64,000 bases of DNA from DASWDH01 sp035318505 (GCA_035318505.1 DATHEQ010000351.1:1-64000); one strand, 5' to 3'; shown: positions 32,404-42,838, numbered from the stretch's first letter. Notes: generated by a model from the sequence alone, not told the origin. Made by a program: numbers and translations.

Positions 32404-34200
32404 TCAGCGTCGGACCAAAACGACATTCCACGCACGGTCCGTGGAGACGACGAGCCGTACGATTTTTCCCCGCGCATTGCGCTCGAATCTCCAGCCCGCC
32501 TCATCGGAGAATCGCAAACTCTCGTCATCCGTTTCGAAGAGGTCGCGCGCAATCGGCGTGAAGGGCGCGCTTCTCGCCGCACCTCCGACGGGCCCCGCAA
32601 CGAGATGCGAGCCTTCCAGTCGAATCTCCACATCGTGTGCTAGCTCGTCGCTTCCGTATCGCCCCGTGTACTCGGAGAGCTTTTCCGCCTTGAGTTCCGA
32701 AGGTTCGACCGGCTCGGCGCGGATGAACGTTTGCGGCAGTTCGCCGCCCGAAATCTTCACAATGCGGGCGGCCTTTTGCCCTTTCGCCGGTTCATAGTTG
32801 TAGTGCGTCCGCCGCCCTTTCACCGCGAGATCGTGAGGCCCCACCGGGATGAGGTCTTGCGGCCGGCCTTGGGTGTTGCCGATGAGCAAATGGATGCCTC
32901 CGTCGGTGGTGTCGATGATGCGCACCTGCGCGAGCGACGGCTCGATGTACGTACCGCTGATGGTCTTGAGATCGAAGCCGAACGCCTCGAGCGGCACCAC
33001 CGCCGGCGTGGGTTCGGGGGCACTCAGCTCGGGCAAGAAGAGCGCAGCGACTTTGTCGCTGAGCCCCATGGCATTGGCCTGGCTCGTGTTGCAGAGCACC
33101 GATACCGTCAGTCGTTGGGTCGGATAGCGTGCCAGCCACGAACGATAGCCGGCAAAGTCGCCACCGTGTTCTTCGACCGGAAGGCCATGCGTCTCCGATT
33201 CAAAGAGGCCCCCGGCGTACTTGAGCTGCTTGCCGTCCGTGAGCTTTCCTCGGACGCGCATCGCGTCGATGAAGGCTTGGCCGCCGACCTTTGGTTGGTA
33301 GAAGTTCTCGTCCCACTTCGCGAGATCGCGCGTGGTGGTGACGAGCGTGCTCGAGCCGCCGTATTCCAGATTTCCCATCAGCATGCGCGGCTGCTGGTCG
33401 GGGTCGAGCCTATAGCCAATCGCCCGGTGCGGTATCGGCTTCGCGTGGTCCTCTCGAATCAGAGAGCTCGTCATGCCGAGCGGCTGGAACACCCGCCGGG
33501 TGAGAAACGAGTGGAAGGACTCACCGCTCACGCGCGCCACGATTTCCGCGAGCAGAACGTAGCCGGTGCTGCCGTACGCGTAATGCGAGCCCGGCGGGAA
33601 ATTGACCCCGCGCTGATGGCTGAGAAGCCAGAGGACCTCGCGGCTGGTGATGACGTCCCGCTCGTTCAGACCTTGGAGAAGGAGGAGTAAGTGATAATCA
33701 CGAAGCCCGCTCGTATGGTGAAGGAGATGTTCGAGGGTGATGCGTTGGCCGAAATTCGGCAGCTCCGGAACGTACTTTCGCACATCGTCATCGAGTGAGA
33801 CTTTTCCGTCGGCAACGAGCAAGAGCACGGCGGCGGCTGTAAACTGCTTGGAGAGCGAGGCGGTGTAAAACGGCGTCGTGTCCGTGATGGGAGCTTCGTG
33901 CTCGAGATCCGCATAGCCGTAGCCCTTCGAAAAGACGATCTCCCCCGCGCGGTAGACCCCCACGGCGCACCCGGGCGACATCGCGCCTCCCTCTGCGAAG
34001 CTTGAAAAGATGGGGTCGATTTTCTTTGCCAGCTCCGCCTGCGGATCGAGCACGGGTGCGGCCGGTGCCGCCGCCGGCACGCCCTGCGACGCCTCAGGGG
34101 CTCCTGTCATCCCTGTCATCTTCACTGTGCTGGACGAAGGCGCTGGAGAGCCAGCGCAGGCCGTGAGGACGAGCGGGACGAGGGCAAAGAGGTGTCGCAC
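32404..34200 (-). CDS. serine hydrolase, beta-lactamase class C/PBP4* family, lipoprotein
   Basis: A 598-residue exported protein starting at GTG 34200, which gives the signal MRHLFALVPLVLTAC (lipobox LTAC). The catalytic SxxK is SLSK in FYTASLSKQFTAAAVL, and the HxG-like box is HGGDFAGY. The middle YxN box is changed: YAYGSTGYVLLAEIV has Ser where Asn is usual. The last 200 or so residues form a separate beta-rich domain with two repeats of similar character (GTYIEPSLAQVR and GRYGSDELAHDVE), as in esterase-type members with a lipocalin-like C-terminal domain. Likely a D-aminopeptidase, esterase or peptidoglycan hydrolase rather than a true beta-lactamase. Confidence 0.88.
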   Translation of the reverse strand: MRHLFALVPLVLTACAGSPAPSSSTVKMTGMTGAPEASQGVPAAAPAAPVLDPQAELAKKIDPIFSSFAEGGAMSPGCAVGVYRAGEIVFSKGYGYADLEHEAPITDTTPFYTASLSKQFTAAAVLLLVADGKVSLDDDVRKYVPELPNFGQRITLEHLLHHTSGLRDYHLLLLLQGLNERDVITSREVLWLLSHQRGVNFPPGSHYAYGSTGYVLLAEIVARVSGESFHSFLTRRVFQPLGMTSSLIREDHAKPIPHRAIGYRLDPDQQPRMLMGNLEYGGSSTLVTTTRDLAKWDENFYQPKVGGQAFIDAMRVRGKLTDGKQLKYAGGLFESETHGLPVEEHGGDFAGYRSWLARYPTQRLTVSVLCNTSQANAMGLSDKVAALFLPELSAPEPTPAVVPLEAFGFDLKTISGTYIEPSLAQVRIIDTTDGGIHLLIGNTQGRPQDLIPVGPHDLAVKGRRTHYNYEPAKGQKAARIVKISGGELPQTFIRAEPVEPSELKAEKLSEYTGRYGSDELAHDVEIRLEGSHLVAGPVGGAARSAPFTPIARDLFETDDESLRFSDEAGWRFERNARGKIVRLVVSTDRAWNVVLVRR

Positions 34201-34412
34201 GGCGGACTCCGGTTGCTGGCGCCACGACACGATATCGGCGAGCCGGAGTAGGTCAAGGGTGCGCCGCACTCTGTCTTCTTCGCGACGTCGCCAAGGAGCG
34301 CGCGTGTGACACAGCGACAACCGTCGGCTTTGACGATGCCCTTGGCTTCTTCGTGTCGTTTCGTCGTGGGCGCCGGTGGTTCGAGTTCGATCGCTTCGCC
34401 GCGAGAAGTCGC

Positions 34413-35375
34413 ATGTGGCCGGTCCGTACCCGTCTGCGCCGGATAGGGCGACACGTACAGACGTGGCCGGGTAGTGCACGTAGGCTGCCCCGCGTTCATG
34501 CGCATACCAGCGCCATTCTCCTTGTTGTCCACGTCATCCACCTCCTTGGCTTCGTCAGGGCGTGGAAGCCGGCGGCACTGGCGCAGTGGACCCACCGCGC
34601 CGTCGTGGCACCGGATCACGTGGGTCGAACCGTGGGCATTCTCTGGTTGGCGGCTTGCTTGCCGTTCCTGGCTGCCGCGGCGCTCCGGATTGCACGGAAT
34701 GAGTCTTGGTGGATCCCTGCCGCGGTGGGCGTGATCCTGTCTCAGGCGCTAATTGTCGGCCAGTGGCAGGAGGCGAGGGCGGGAACCGTGGCTAACGCGA
34801 TCCTCGCGGTGGCCATCGTCGTCGCCGGAACCACGACGATCCTGCATCGTCGTGTCGGTGCCGAAGTCCGCGCCATGTATGCGAAGTCACCTTCGGGACC
34901 GGAGGAGATCGTGACACCGGAGGACCTCCTTGGGCTTCCTGCCCCCGTGAGCCGATGGCTGTCGAACGCCGGCATCGTTGGACGCGCCAGAGCGGAGACC
35001 GTCCGTCTTCGACAGCGTGGCACGCTGCATACCGCCAACGGCGCCCCATGGATGCCCGTAGAGGCCGACCAATACTTCACCGTCAAGAAACCGGGTTTCG
35101 TCTGGTGGATGCAAGCTATCTACACATTCGACGATCGCGGTCGTTGTTCGGGCGTGGTTGGGGACCGGTACTACGGCGCGTCCGGAAGACTGGAACGGTG
35201 GGGCGGAACAATCACGGAGTGGGCGCCGATCCGCGGAGTCGAAATTCCGGTTCGTGGTGAAGTCATCTGGCACCTGAAGACCAGCGACTTCACCTTCTTT
35301 CGTTGGGAGATCGTCGATGTCGAAACGAATCGCCCCGCGATTCACGACGCGACCATGAAAGGTGGGTCTCGATAA
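34413..35375 (+). CDS. membrane protein resembling the DUF6544 family
   Basis: A roughly 320-residue protein. The N-terminal part has about three to four hydrophobic helices (ILLVVHVIHLLGF, GILWLAACLPFLAAAA, WIPAAVGVILSQALI, ANAILAVAIVVAG). The C-terminal soluble part has the sequence pattern of an uncharacterised family: LPAPVSRWLSNAGIVGRAR, RLRQRGTLHT, WMPVEADQYFTVKKPGFVWW and GEVIWHLKTSDFTFFRWEI. Attribution to DUF6544 is from memory and modestly certain. The start is unclear; ATG 34413 is used but the first 25 residues are atypical. Diverges from the serine-hydrolase gene across 212 bp. Confidence 0.68.
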   Translation: MWPVRTRLRRIGRHVQTWPGSARRLPRVHAHTSAILLVVHVIHLLGFVRAWKPAALAQWTHRAVVAPDHVGRTVGILWLAACLPFLAAAALRIARNESWWIPAAVGVILSQALIVGQWQEARAGTVANAILAVAIVVAGTTTILHRRVGAEVRAMYAKSPSGPEEIVTPEDLLGLPAPVSRWLSNAGIVGRARAETVRLRQRGTLHTANGAPWMPVEADQYFTVKKPGFVWWMQAIYTFDDRGRCSGVVGDRYYGASGRLERWGGTITEWAPIRGVEIPVRGEVIWHLKTSDFTFFRWEIVDVETNRPAIHDATMKGGSR

Positions 35376-35482
35376 GCAAAGAGTGCTGAGAGCGAATCGA
35401 AGACGGCGCGCTCGTCGTCCCCTCCATGCAGCGCGGGATCGTACGTGTACGCGCGGCTACGGGTGACTTGTTCGCCGGTCAT
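35342..35482 (-). CDS. short ORF, possible gene remnant
   Basis: A 46-residue frame beginning MTGEQVTRSRAYTYDPALHG and continuing with DERAVFDSLSALFAYRDP. The composition and codon choice look like protein rather than random, but it has no known motif and ends within the 3' end of the DUF6544-like gene on the other strand. It may be the first part of a gene cut off by a rearrangement. Kept at low confidence. Confidence 0.25.
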   Translation of the reverse strand: MTGEQVTRSRAYTYDPALHGGDDERAVFDSLSALFAYRDPPFMVAS

Positions 35483-35909
35483 GTTGTTGCTGCTCGTCTC
35501 GGTAACGCCCCGCTCCAACGACGCGGAGCTGACCGCCGAGGCCGGCGGTACGCCGCGGGTCCGCCATGGGCGCCGGTGTCGACGGAGGGCAAGTAGGTGA
35601 GAGCGCGGGCTGTAGGCTACGGCACGTGGCTCGCGATGGCCCCGTGCGATGGTGCATGCAGCCCACGTCGCGCGCGAAGCACGTGCTGTCGATCGGCACG
35701 ACGGCTAGCGACGCCGAGAGCCACGAGCGACGGTGCTGTACCAAACGGTAGCCTTTACATAAAGTTGGACTTGCGCGAAAATCAGTTTCGACGGGCCCGC
35801 GCGTTTTGCAGACATCACGCTTGCGATCAAAATCGAGATCAGAGCTGCGCATGCCGGGCGACACGAAGCCTCCATCGGCGATTGCCGCGATCTGATCCGT
35901 GAGGAAACG
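35376..35909. other. 534-bp stretch upstream of the macA-like gene
   Basis: Apart from the short ORF at 35342-35482, nothing here supports a gene: frames on both strands are short, disagree in codon character and contain no recognisable domain. The stretch around 35740-35780 is comparatively AT-rich and may contain the promoter of the export operon. A strong ribosome binding site, GAGGAAACG, precedes ATG 35910. Confidence 0.4.
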
Positions 35910-37207
35910 ATGACACCTCCGACGAACGCACCGAACCCACTTGCCAACGAAACTGCCGAGCGACTCGGCGTGGGGCGCTCCAAGCGGGGCATCGTCCCGC
36001 TCATTCTGACGATCGTTGCGGTCACGGGGCTCGCGATAGGCGGCGCCGTGTATTGGCGGATGCGCGCCGAGGTCGCCAACCAGCCGACGTATGAGACGGC
36101 CAAAGTGGGCAAAGGCAACCTCAAGGTCACGATCACGGCGACCGGAACCATCGAGAGCGTCGGCTCGGTGGAGGTCGGATCGGAGATCTCGGGGCGCGTC
36201 GACGATGTGCTGGTCAAATTCAACGAGGTCGTGAAAAAGGGGCAGATCCTCGCAAAGATCAACACCGAGCAGCTCAATGCGAAGCTCAAGGAGGCCAGGG
36301 CGCAGTCGATGGTCTCGGCTGCGAACCTGACGAGCGCCCGTGCGTCGCTCGAGGAGGCCGACGCAAAGGCCGCGCGGGCCAAGAACCTGACCGACAAGGG
36401 GCTGATGTCCGCGCAGGACCTGGACAGCGCGGTTTCCGCCGCGAAGAAGGCCAAGGCGTCGTTCGCGACCTCGCAGGCGCAGCAAGCTGTGTCGGCGGCA
36501 TCGCTCGAGGCGGCGCAGTTCAACCTCGAAAAGGCGATCATCCGATCGCCGGTGGACGGCGTCGTGCTGTCGCGGTCGGTCGAGCCCGGTCAGACGGTGG
36601 CGAGCAGCCTACAGTCTCCCGTGCTCTTCATCGTCGCCCAAGACCTGACGACGATGCGGCTCAAGGTGAATATCGACGAGGCCGACGTCGGCAACGTCCG
36701 CGAGGAGCAGGAGGCTTCGTTCACCGTGGATGCCTACCCGAAGAAAAAATTCCCTTCGACGGTGAAGTCGATCAAGAACGTGCCGACCGCGGGCAAGGAC
36801 ATCGTGACCTACGAAGCCGAGCTGAGCGTGTCCAACGAGGAGCGGCTGCTGCGTCCCGGCATGACGGCCACGGCAACGATCGTCACCGAGTCGCGCAAGG
36901 GGGCGCTGCTGGTGCCCAACGCGGCGCTCCGGTTCACGCCGCCGAAAGCGACCGCGCCCGCTGCCACCCCCAAGCCGTCCGGCGCGTTCGCGCTGCCGGG
37001 GATCGCCAAGCCGGGCAGGACGCGTCCCTCCGGCGCGACGGCGCCCGCGCGCAGCCCCGACAGCGCGCGCGTCTGGGTTCTGGACAAGGGGCAACCGGCG
37101 GCGGTGCCGGTGCAAACGGGGCTCACCGATGGAACGAATACCGAGATCACCGGCGGCGACCTCGCCGAGGGGGCCGACATCATCGTCGACATCGTGGTGG
37201 GCAGCAA

Positions 37208-37211
<4 letters not shown>
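35910..37211 (+). CDS. macA: efflux periplasmic adaptor (MacA/HlyD family)
   Basis: A 433-residue membrane-fusion protein. One transmembrane helix (about 28-50) anchors it. The lipoyl half-motifs (SEISGRVDDVLVKFNEVVKK and IIRSPVDGVVLSRSVEPGQT) surround a long coiled-coil hairpin (about residues 115-200). The beta-barrel domain and the C-terminal membrane-proximal domain follow. An additional Pro/Ala/Thr-rich insert (about 345-385) separates the last two. The adaptor links the MacB permease to a TolC channel. First gene of the operon macA-ATPase-permease-tolC, with strong Shine-Dalgarno, and overlaps the next gene by GTGA. Confidence 0.93.
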
Positions 37212-37899
<688 letters not shown>

Positions 37900-37903
<4 letters not shown>

Positions 37904-39105
37904 TTCGGGCAACGCTGCTCATGGCCATACGCGAGATCCGCAGAAACCTCATGCGGTCCGGCCTGACGATGCTCGGCGTCGTGATCGGGGTCGCGGCCGT
38001 GGTCGCGCTCGTTTCGATCGGACGGGCCGCCACCGCGCAGGTCACCGCGAGCATCTCGTCGCTCGGCAACAACATGCTCACCATCTCGCCCGGCGCCCTG
38101 CGACGCACCGCGGGGGGGGCGAGCGCCACGCCGTTCGAGCTCGACGACGTGGACGCCGTCGAACGGGAGATCCGTGGCCTCGTGGCGGTCGCGCCAACCG
38201 CGGGGCGAAGCACGATCATCGTTTTCGGCAATAAGAACTGGCGATGCTCGGTCAACGGAACCACGAACGCGTACCTGAAGGTTCGCAACTACAAGGTGGT
38301 CTCGGGCCGCGAGTTCACCGAAGAGGACGAGCGCACGAGCAAGTCGGTCTGCCTCATCGGAGCGACCACGAAGAACGAGCTTTTCGGCAAACAAGATCCG
38401 GTCGGCCAGCTCTTGCGCGTCGGGAAAATGCCCTGCGACGTCATCGGCACGCTCGGCTCGAAGGGCGAGGGAGGCGCGGGCACGGACCAGGACGACGTCG
38501 TGCTCATGCCCCTCTCGGCATACCAGCGCAAGATCTCGGGCAACCACGACGTGTCCAACGTCTACGTGTCGGTCGAAGAGGGGCGGCCGACCTCGATGGT
38601 CAAGGCCCAGCTCGAAGGGCTGATGCGCGAGCGGCGCAGGATTGCGCCCGGCGCGGCCGACGACTTCAGCGTGCGCGACATGCAGGAGGTCGCGAGCGCC
38701 ATGGTCGGGGCGACCTCGGCGCTGACCGGTCTGCTCGGCGCCATCGCCGCCGTGAGCCTGATCGTCGGCGGCATCGGCATCATGAACATCATGCTCGTGT
38801 CGGTCTCCGAGCGAACGCGCGAGATTGGCACCCGGCTCGCGATCGGCGCGATCGGTACCGAGGTGCTCGCGCAGTTCTTGGTGGAGGCGGTGATGCTCTC
38901 CACCTGCGGCGGCATGATCGGGGCCGGGCTCGGCGTGGCGGGATCCGCCATCGCGTCCAAGGCGCTCGACATGCCCTTCGTGTTCGTTCCCGAGATCGTG
39001 ATGCTCGCGTTCGTCTTCTCCGCCACCATCGGCGTGGTGTTCGGATATCTGCCCGCGCGCCAGGCGGCGAGGCTCAACCCCATCGAGGCTCTTCGTCATG
39101 AGTAA
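37900..39105 (+). CDS. macB: ABC transporter permease (MacB/FtsX family)
   Basis: A 401-residue permease. One N-terminal transmembrane helix (RSGLTMLGVVIGVAAVVALV) is followed by a periplasmic MacB_PCD domain (about 45-270), then three helices at 275-400 including GGIGIMNIMLVSVSERTREI and GTRLAIGAI, the FtsX-family coupling motif. Start is GTG 37900, overlapping the ATPase stop (GTGA); this begins MIRATLLMAIREIRRN. MacB works as a mechanotransmission pump driving extrusion of macrolides, peptides or lipoproteins through TolC. The 3' end overlaps the tolC-like gene by 8 bp. Confidence 0.94.
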
Positions 39106-40609
39106 CCGTGCATCGCGTGTATTGGGCATAGCCGTCTTCGCGCTGACTCTGGGTCTATCCTCGAAGGGTCGGGCCGACGAGGACGTTCCGGAGATTCCAA
39201 TCGATCCCGGGCGCGTCGTCGATTTCACCATCGCATCGCACCCGACGCTGCGCGCCTCGATCCTCGACCTTCGCAGTGCCGAGCGCGAGCTGGAGTTCGA
39301 AGAAGGGCGCTACCCGTACACGCTGCAGCTCGTAGGGGGTGCCACGCGATCGACGACGGCGTCGGCCCGCGACGGGGTATCGTCGGTGTCGACGCAGGAT
39401 TCGGTGAACGTGGGCACGCAGATCTCGCGCACTTTTCCGACGGGCACGCGCGCCGCGATCAGCATCGACGGCGCCCAGGAGCTGCATCGGACGCCCGTCG
39501 AAAGCGGTCCTACGTACGGGAGCGCCGTGCGCGCCTCGATCGCCCAACCGCTGATGCGCGGTGCGGGTACGACTATCGGCGAGCAGGGCCTGCGGCTCGC
39601 CCGCATCAACCGGACGGTGGCGGAGCTCGCACGCAACCGGGTCGCAAGCGAGCTGACCCGGGACGTGCTCATCGGCTACTGGGAGCTATGGTTCGCCCAC
39701 TCCGCGGTCCGCATCGAGCGCGGTGCGCGAAGACTCGCCAGACGCGAACTGAATGAAGCCAACCAAAAGATCGCCGAAGGGGTGCTGCCCCCCGTCGACG
39801 CGCTCTTGTTCGAGACGCGCCTGGCGTCGTTGGAGGAGAGCGTCCTTTCTGCGATCGCGACCCGCCGCCAGCGCGCGCTCAGCCTTTCGCAACAGATCGG
39901 CGCGCCCGAGGTATTCTCCGCCGATCTGGTCACGAGCGCCGAGAGCCCGCCCCAGGCCCCGCCCGTCCCGGTGCGCGCTCAGGCCCTGCAGATCGCGCTC
40001 TCGACCTCGCCAGAAGTGCAAGAGCTCGCGTCGCAGCTGCGTTCGGCCCAGGAGCGCATGTCGACCGCCGGGGACGCGTACCGCCCCCGACTCGACGTCG
40101 AGGGATACATGCAACTCGCCGGCGCCGGGGACCGCACCGTGGCGCCCGTCCTGCAGCAGATCGGCCGCGCGTCGGCGACGAGCGTGCACCTGGGGCTCGT
40201 CTACGAGTTGCCGCTCGATCAATCCCGCAAGGTGGCCGAGCGCGCGCAGGCGCTGCTCGCGGTTCGAATGGCGGAAGAAAGGCTCCGGGCGGCCCGCCAG
40301 CGCACGCAGCTCGACATCGACTCGGTGCTCGTCGAAGAGCAGATGGCTCACGAGCGCGTGTCGCTCGCCGACCAGACCGCGAAGCGGGCCGAGGCCCAGC
40401 TCGACGCCGAGCGCCAGAGGCTCGAGGCCGGAACGGGGCTCCCGATCAACATCCGGCAGGCGCAGGACGACCTCAGGCAGGCGCAGCTGCGCGCCGTACG
40501 GGCGAAGGTGGATCTTTGGGAATCGGTTCTCGCGCGGCAGCACCTGACGGGCGTGCTGCTGCAGCAGATTAGCGCGCGCGTTGAGGCGGCGGATCAGCAG
40601 ACGCGGTGA
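39098..40609 (+). CDS. TolC-family outer-membrane efflux protein
   Basis: A 503-residue outer-membrane channel protein. A signal peptide (MSNRASRVLGIAVFALTLGL) precedes two repeated OEP halves, each with beta-strand and long helical hairpin: residues 30-260 (SAERELEFEEGRYPYTLQL, NRVASELTRDVLIGYWELWF) and 265-500 (LRSAQERMSTAGDAYRPRLD, RAQALLAVRMAEERLRAA). It would complete the MacA-MacB-TolC exporter with the three upstream genes, to which it is tightly coupled. Together they can move substrates straight from the periplasm to the outside. Confidence 0.93.
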   Translation: MSNRASRVLGIAVFALTLGLSSKGRADEDVPEIPIDPGRVVDFTIASHPTLRASILDLRSAERELEFEEGRYPYTLQLVGGATRSTTASARDGVSSVSTQDSVNVGTQISRTFPTGTRAAISIDGAQELHRTPVESGPTYGSAVRASIAQPLMRGAGTTIGEQGLRLARINRTVAELARNRVASELTRDVLIGYWELWFAHSAVRIERGARRLARRELNEANQKIAEGVLPPVDALLFETRLASLEESVLSAIATRRQRALSLSQQIGAPEVFSADLVTSAESPPQAPPVPVRAQALQIALSTSPEVQELASQLRSAQERMSTAGDAYRPRLDVEGYMQLAGAGDRTVAPVLQQIGRASATSVHLGLVYELPLDQSRKVAERAQALLAVRMAEERLRAARQRTQLDIDSVLVEEQMAHERVSLADQTAKRAEAQLDAERQRLEAGTGLPINIRQAQDDLRQAQLRAVRAKVDLWESVLARQHLTGVLLQQISARVEAADQQTR

Positions 40610-40614
40610 AGGCG

Positions 40615-40824
40615 CTACGCGAGGTTCAGCGTTCCCGTGAATCGCGGGTCGCCCCAGCCAGCCATGGGAACTCCCACTGCGTTTGCTAAAGAGGCGAGAA
40701 GCTTGTTGTGCGCCTCGGCTTTGAGGTCGATGAGCCGATGGGTGCGGATGCCCATGTTGGCGCCGGCGGCGACGATGATCGGCATCTTCACGACCGTGTG
40801 CCCAGTCCAGCGAGCGACGATCAA
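40615..40824 (-). pseudogene. C-terminal fragment, DUF1552-like protein
   Basis: A 69-codon frame starting at an in-frame stop boundary. The sequence contains KMPIIVAAGANMGIRTHRLI and EAHNKLLASLANAVGVPMAG followed by WGDPRF, which resembles the end of the DUF1552 (DUF1501-like) proteins common in myxobacteria, where HNxLLVSxxNAMGVP is followed by FGDP. Everything upstream is missing: the frame hits a stop at 40825-40827, where the next fragment begins. It lies 5 bp after the tolC-like gene. Treated as a decayed remnant; family assignment is by eye. Confidence 0.55.
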
Positions 40825-40825
40825 T

Positions 40826-41184
40826 CAGCGCGAGCATTCCGCGAGGCGGGCATCGTTCTCATGCTGCCCTCGCTCCGAGGAGGCAATGGCAATCCCGGTC
40901 ATCGGGAGCTCATGTTCGGCGAAGTCGATGACGTTCTCGCTGCCATCGACTTCGCCGAAAAGGGCGTGAAACCGGTGAGCAATGCTTCGAGTCTCCCGTT
41001 TCTCACGCGCGGAGCGGGATCTGCGCCAGTGAAAACATTGACCGTCGAAGGAGTCGATCACTTCGGCGTCCTCGCGCCCATCACGCGCTTGCTCGCCACC
41101 AAGATCAATGCCGATAGCGGCTCGCGGTCGAACATTGCAATCTCCCAGGCCGAACTCGCCGCCGCCGTCAAAGCGCGGCCGTGA
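40826..41184 (+). pseudogene. alpha/beta-hydrolase (prolyl oligopeptidase family) remnant with internal deletion
   Basis: AFREAGIVLMLPSLRGGNGN and PGHRELMFGEVDDVLAA match an internal segment of secreted peptidase_S9-like hydrolases; 20 or so residues later the frame jumps to VKTLTVEGVDHFGVLAPITR and NIAISQAELAAAV, which looks like the last part of the same protein. The nucleophile-serine region normally lying between them is missing. There is no signal peptide or proper start. The frame is intact across the join, so this is probably an old deletion. Adjoins the DUF1552-like fragment head to head. Confidence 0.6.
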
Positions 41185-41290
41185 CTGAGCGGTGCCGTCG
41201 ATGCGTGACGGCGGCTGATTGTGCCTGGGATTGACCGTGCAGCGAACACGCCAGGTCAACCTCGGATTCACGCGACGCGGACAAAATAAC
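41185..41290. other. short gap between the hydrolase remnant and the ABC1 kinase
   Basis: About 100 bp with no gene. The two converge here. No T-rich terminator is seen. Confidence 0.3.
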
Positions 41291-42640
41291 TCATCGGTCT
41301 GGCGGATGAGTCCCGCCGAGGAATTCGCTCTCCGTAAATCGCCGCTCTAGCTGGTGCCAGTTTGCGCGCGCGCCGAGCTGCGCAAGCACGGACATGACGC
41401 CAAAGCGGATGCGAATCATGAAAAGGAACTCACCCGGTAAGTGAAGCTTGAGGAGCTCACGCTTGGCCTCGACAACCGCGCCGAATGGCTTGGCTTCGCC
41501 GGGCTCGACGGCAAGGGTTTCGTCGCGCAGCATCGGCCCGTAGAACGATCGGATGAGTTTCCGTGCTGTTTCGAAATCGTACGTCTGACCTTCCTCGACG
41601 AAGCCAACATCAAGCAGTGCTCGGTGCAAGGCGTCCCGGGTGTCCGTGTGAGCGGCGCGGGTGAGCCCCGCGAGCTTCTGCACGAGCGCGCGGTCGAATT
41701 CTCGGGTCGAACCGTAATCGAGCATCGCGATTCGGCCATCGTGCTGGACGATGTAGTTGCCGGGATGTGGATCCCAATTGTAGAGGCCGCGGCGGAAGAG
41801 TGTCCCGACGTAGAACTCGAAGAGCGCCTCTCCAAGCCGATCACGCTCGGATTGCGGCGGATTCGTGGCAAGAAAGTCGTCGAAGCGTAGCCCCTCGATC
41901 CACGAGCTCGTGAGCACACGGCGCGAGGAATACAGCGGATGCGTGGCGGGGACGGTGAGGGTGGCGTGACCGGCGTAGATACGAGCAAAGCGTTCCTGGT
42001 AGCGTGCCTCGCGCTCGTAGTCGCATTCTTCGATAAGGGCGCGGCGTGCCGCGCCCACGACCGCGTCCACGTTGGCGCCCGGGGCGAGGAGTTTCGCAAA
42101 GGGCGTTCCCAGTGCGGCCGGTCGGAAGTCGCTGGCGATGGCTGTCTCGATTCCCGGGTATTGAATTTTGACTGCGACGTCCTCACCGGTCGGCAATCGG
42201 GCTCGATGGACTTGACCGATCGAGGCAGCAGCAGCGGGCGAGGGACTCATTTGCGCGAGGAGCGGTGGTGCCTGCTTCCCGAGCTCTGCGGTAACGATTT
42301 CGACGACGCGCTCGAACGGCATGGGAGGCGAGTGCGTCTGCAGCAGGGCAAGTGCGCCCTTCATCTCGGGAGGCATGTCGAGCTCGAGGTAGCTCATGAG
42401 TTGCCCCACCTTCATCGCGACGCCCTTCAGCTGTCCCACTGACGCCGCGAAGGCGACGAGTGATTCGACGTTTTTCGCGATCTCGCCAGCATCTTTGCCG
42501 CGCAGCGCGAGGCGGGCTCCACGCAGGCCGGCCACCGCGGTCCGCCCCAGTCGACCGAGCGATGTGGTGGGGAGCTTTGCGTCCAATGCGAGCAAGCGTC
42601 GTTCGAGTTCTTCGCGCAGCGAGCGGCGACCGTCATTCAT
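41291..42640 (-). CDS. ABC1/UbiB (AarF) family atypical kinase
   Basis: A 449-residue protein-kinase-like protein. The family-specific KxGQ motif is MKVGQLMSYLELDMPPE (near 77); the Ala-rich loop is AAAASIGQVHRA; the nucleotide lysine is VAVKIQYPG; the catalytic loop is WDPHPGNYIV; the metal Asp is MLDYGS. All key residues are present. UbiB/COQ8 ATPases support isoprenoid quinone synthesis or lipid homeostasis, but distant paralogues in myxobacteria have unknown roles and no quinone gene is near. ATG 42640 gives a normal N-terminus. The gene is bounded by remnants on both sides. Confidence 0.92.
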   Translation of the reverse strand: MNDGRRSLREELERRLLALDAKLPTTSLGRLGRTAVAGLRGARLALRGKDAGEIAKNVESLVAFAASVGQLKGVAMKVGQLMSYLELDMPPEMKGALALLQTHSPPMPFERVVEIVTAELGKQAPPLLAQMSPSPAAAASIGQVHRARLPTGEDVAVKIQYPGIETAIASDFRPAALGTPFAKLLAPGANVDAVVGAARRALIEECDYEREARYQERFARIYAGHATLTVPATHPLYSSRRVLTSSWIEGLRFDDFLATNPPQSERDRLGEALFEFYVGTLFRRGLYNWDPHPGNYIVQHDGRIAMLDYGSTREFDRALVQKLAGLTRAAHTDTRDALHRALLDVGFVEEGQTYDFETARKLIRSFYGPMLRDETLAVEPGEAKPFGAVVEAKRELLKLHLPGEFLFMIRIRFGVMSVLAQLGARANWHQLERRFTESEFLGGTHPPDR

Positions 42641-42791
42641 GAGCAGCTCTGCTTGCGGGTCTCGATCCGACCTTGCACGTCGAGGTAGTGACGAGCAGTA
42701 TCACGGCGAGACCCAGCGTGACGAAACGGCCGCAGCTCTCCAGCGGCGGCTGGAGCTCGAGATAGCCCACGAGCCACGGAGCGCCATTCGC
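42633..42791 (-). other. possible degraded membrane-protein fragment (DoxX-like?)
   Basis: Between the ABC1 kinase and the hydrolase lipoprotein, a minus frame ends with ANGAPWLVGYLELQPP and FVTLGLAVILLVTTSTCKV. WLVGYLEL and the following hydrophobic helix resemble the middle of DoxX-family membrane proteins, but the join between them does not fit and the upstream part is antisense to another gene. It might be a decayed gene piece. The remaining 42792-42838 has nothing recognisable. Confidence 0.22.
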
Positions 42792-42838
42792 CAACTCCGA
42801 CGGCCGTCGCGCCCGGCTCGCCGCAAGCGCTGGTGCAT

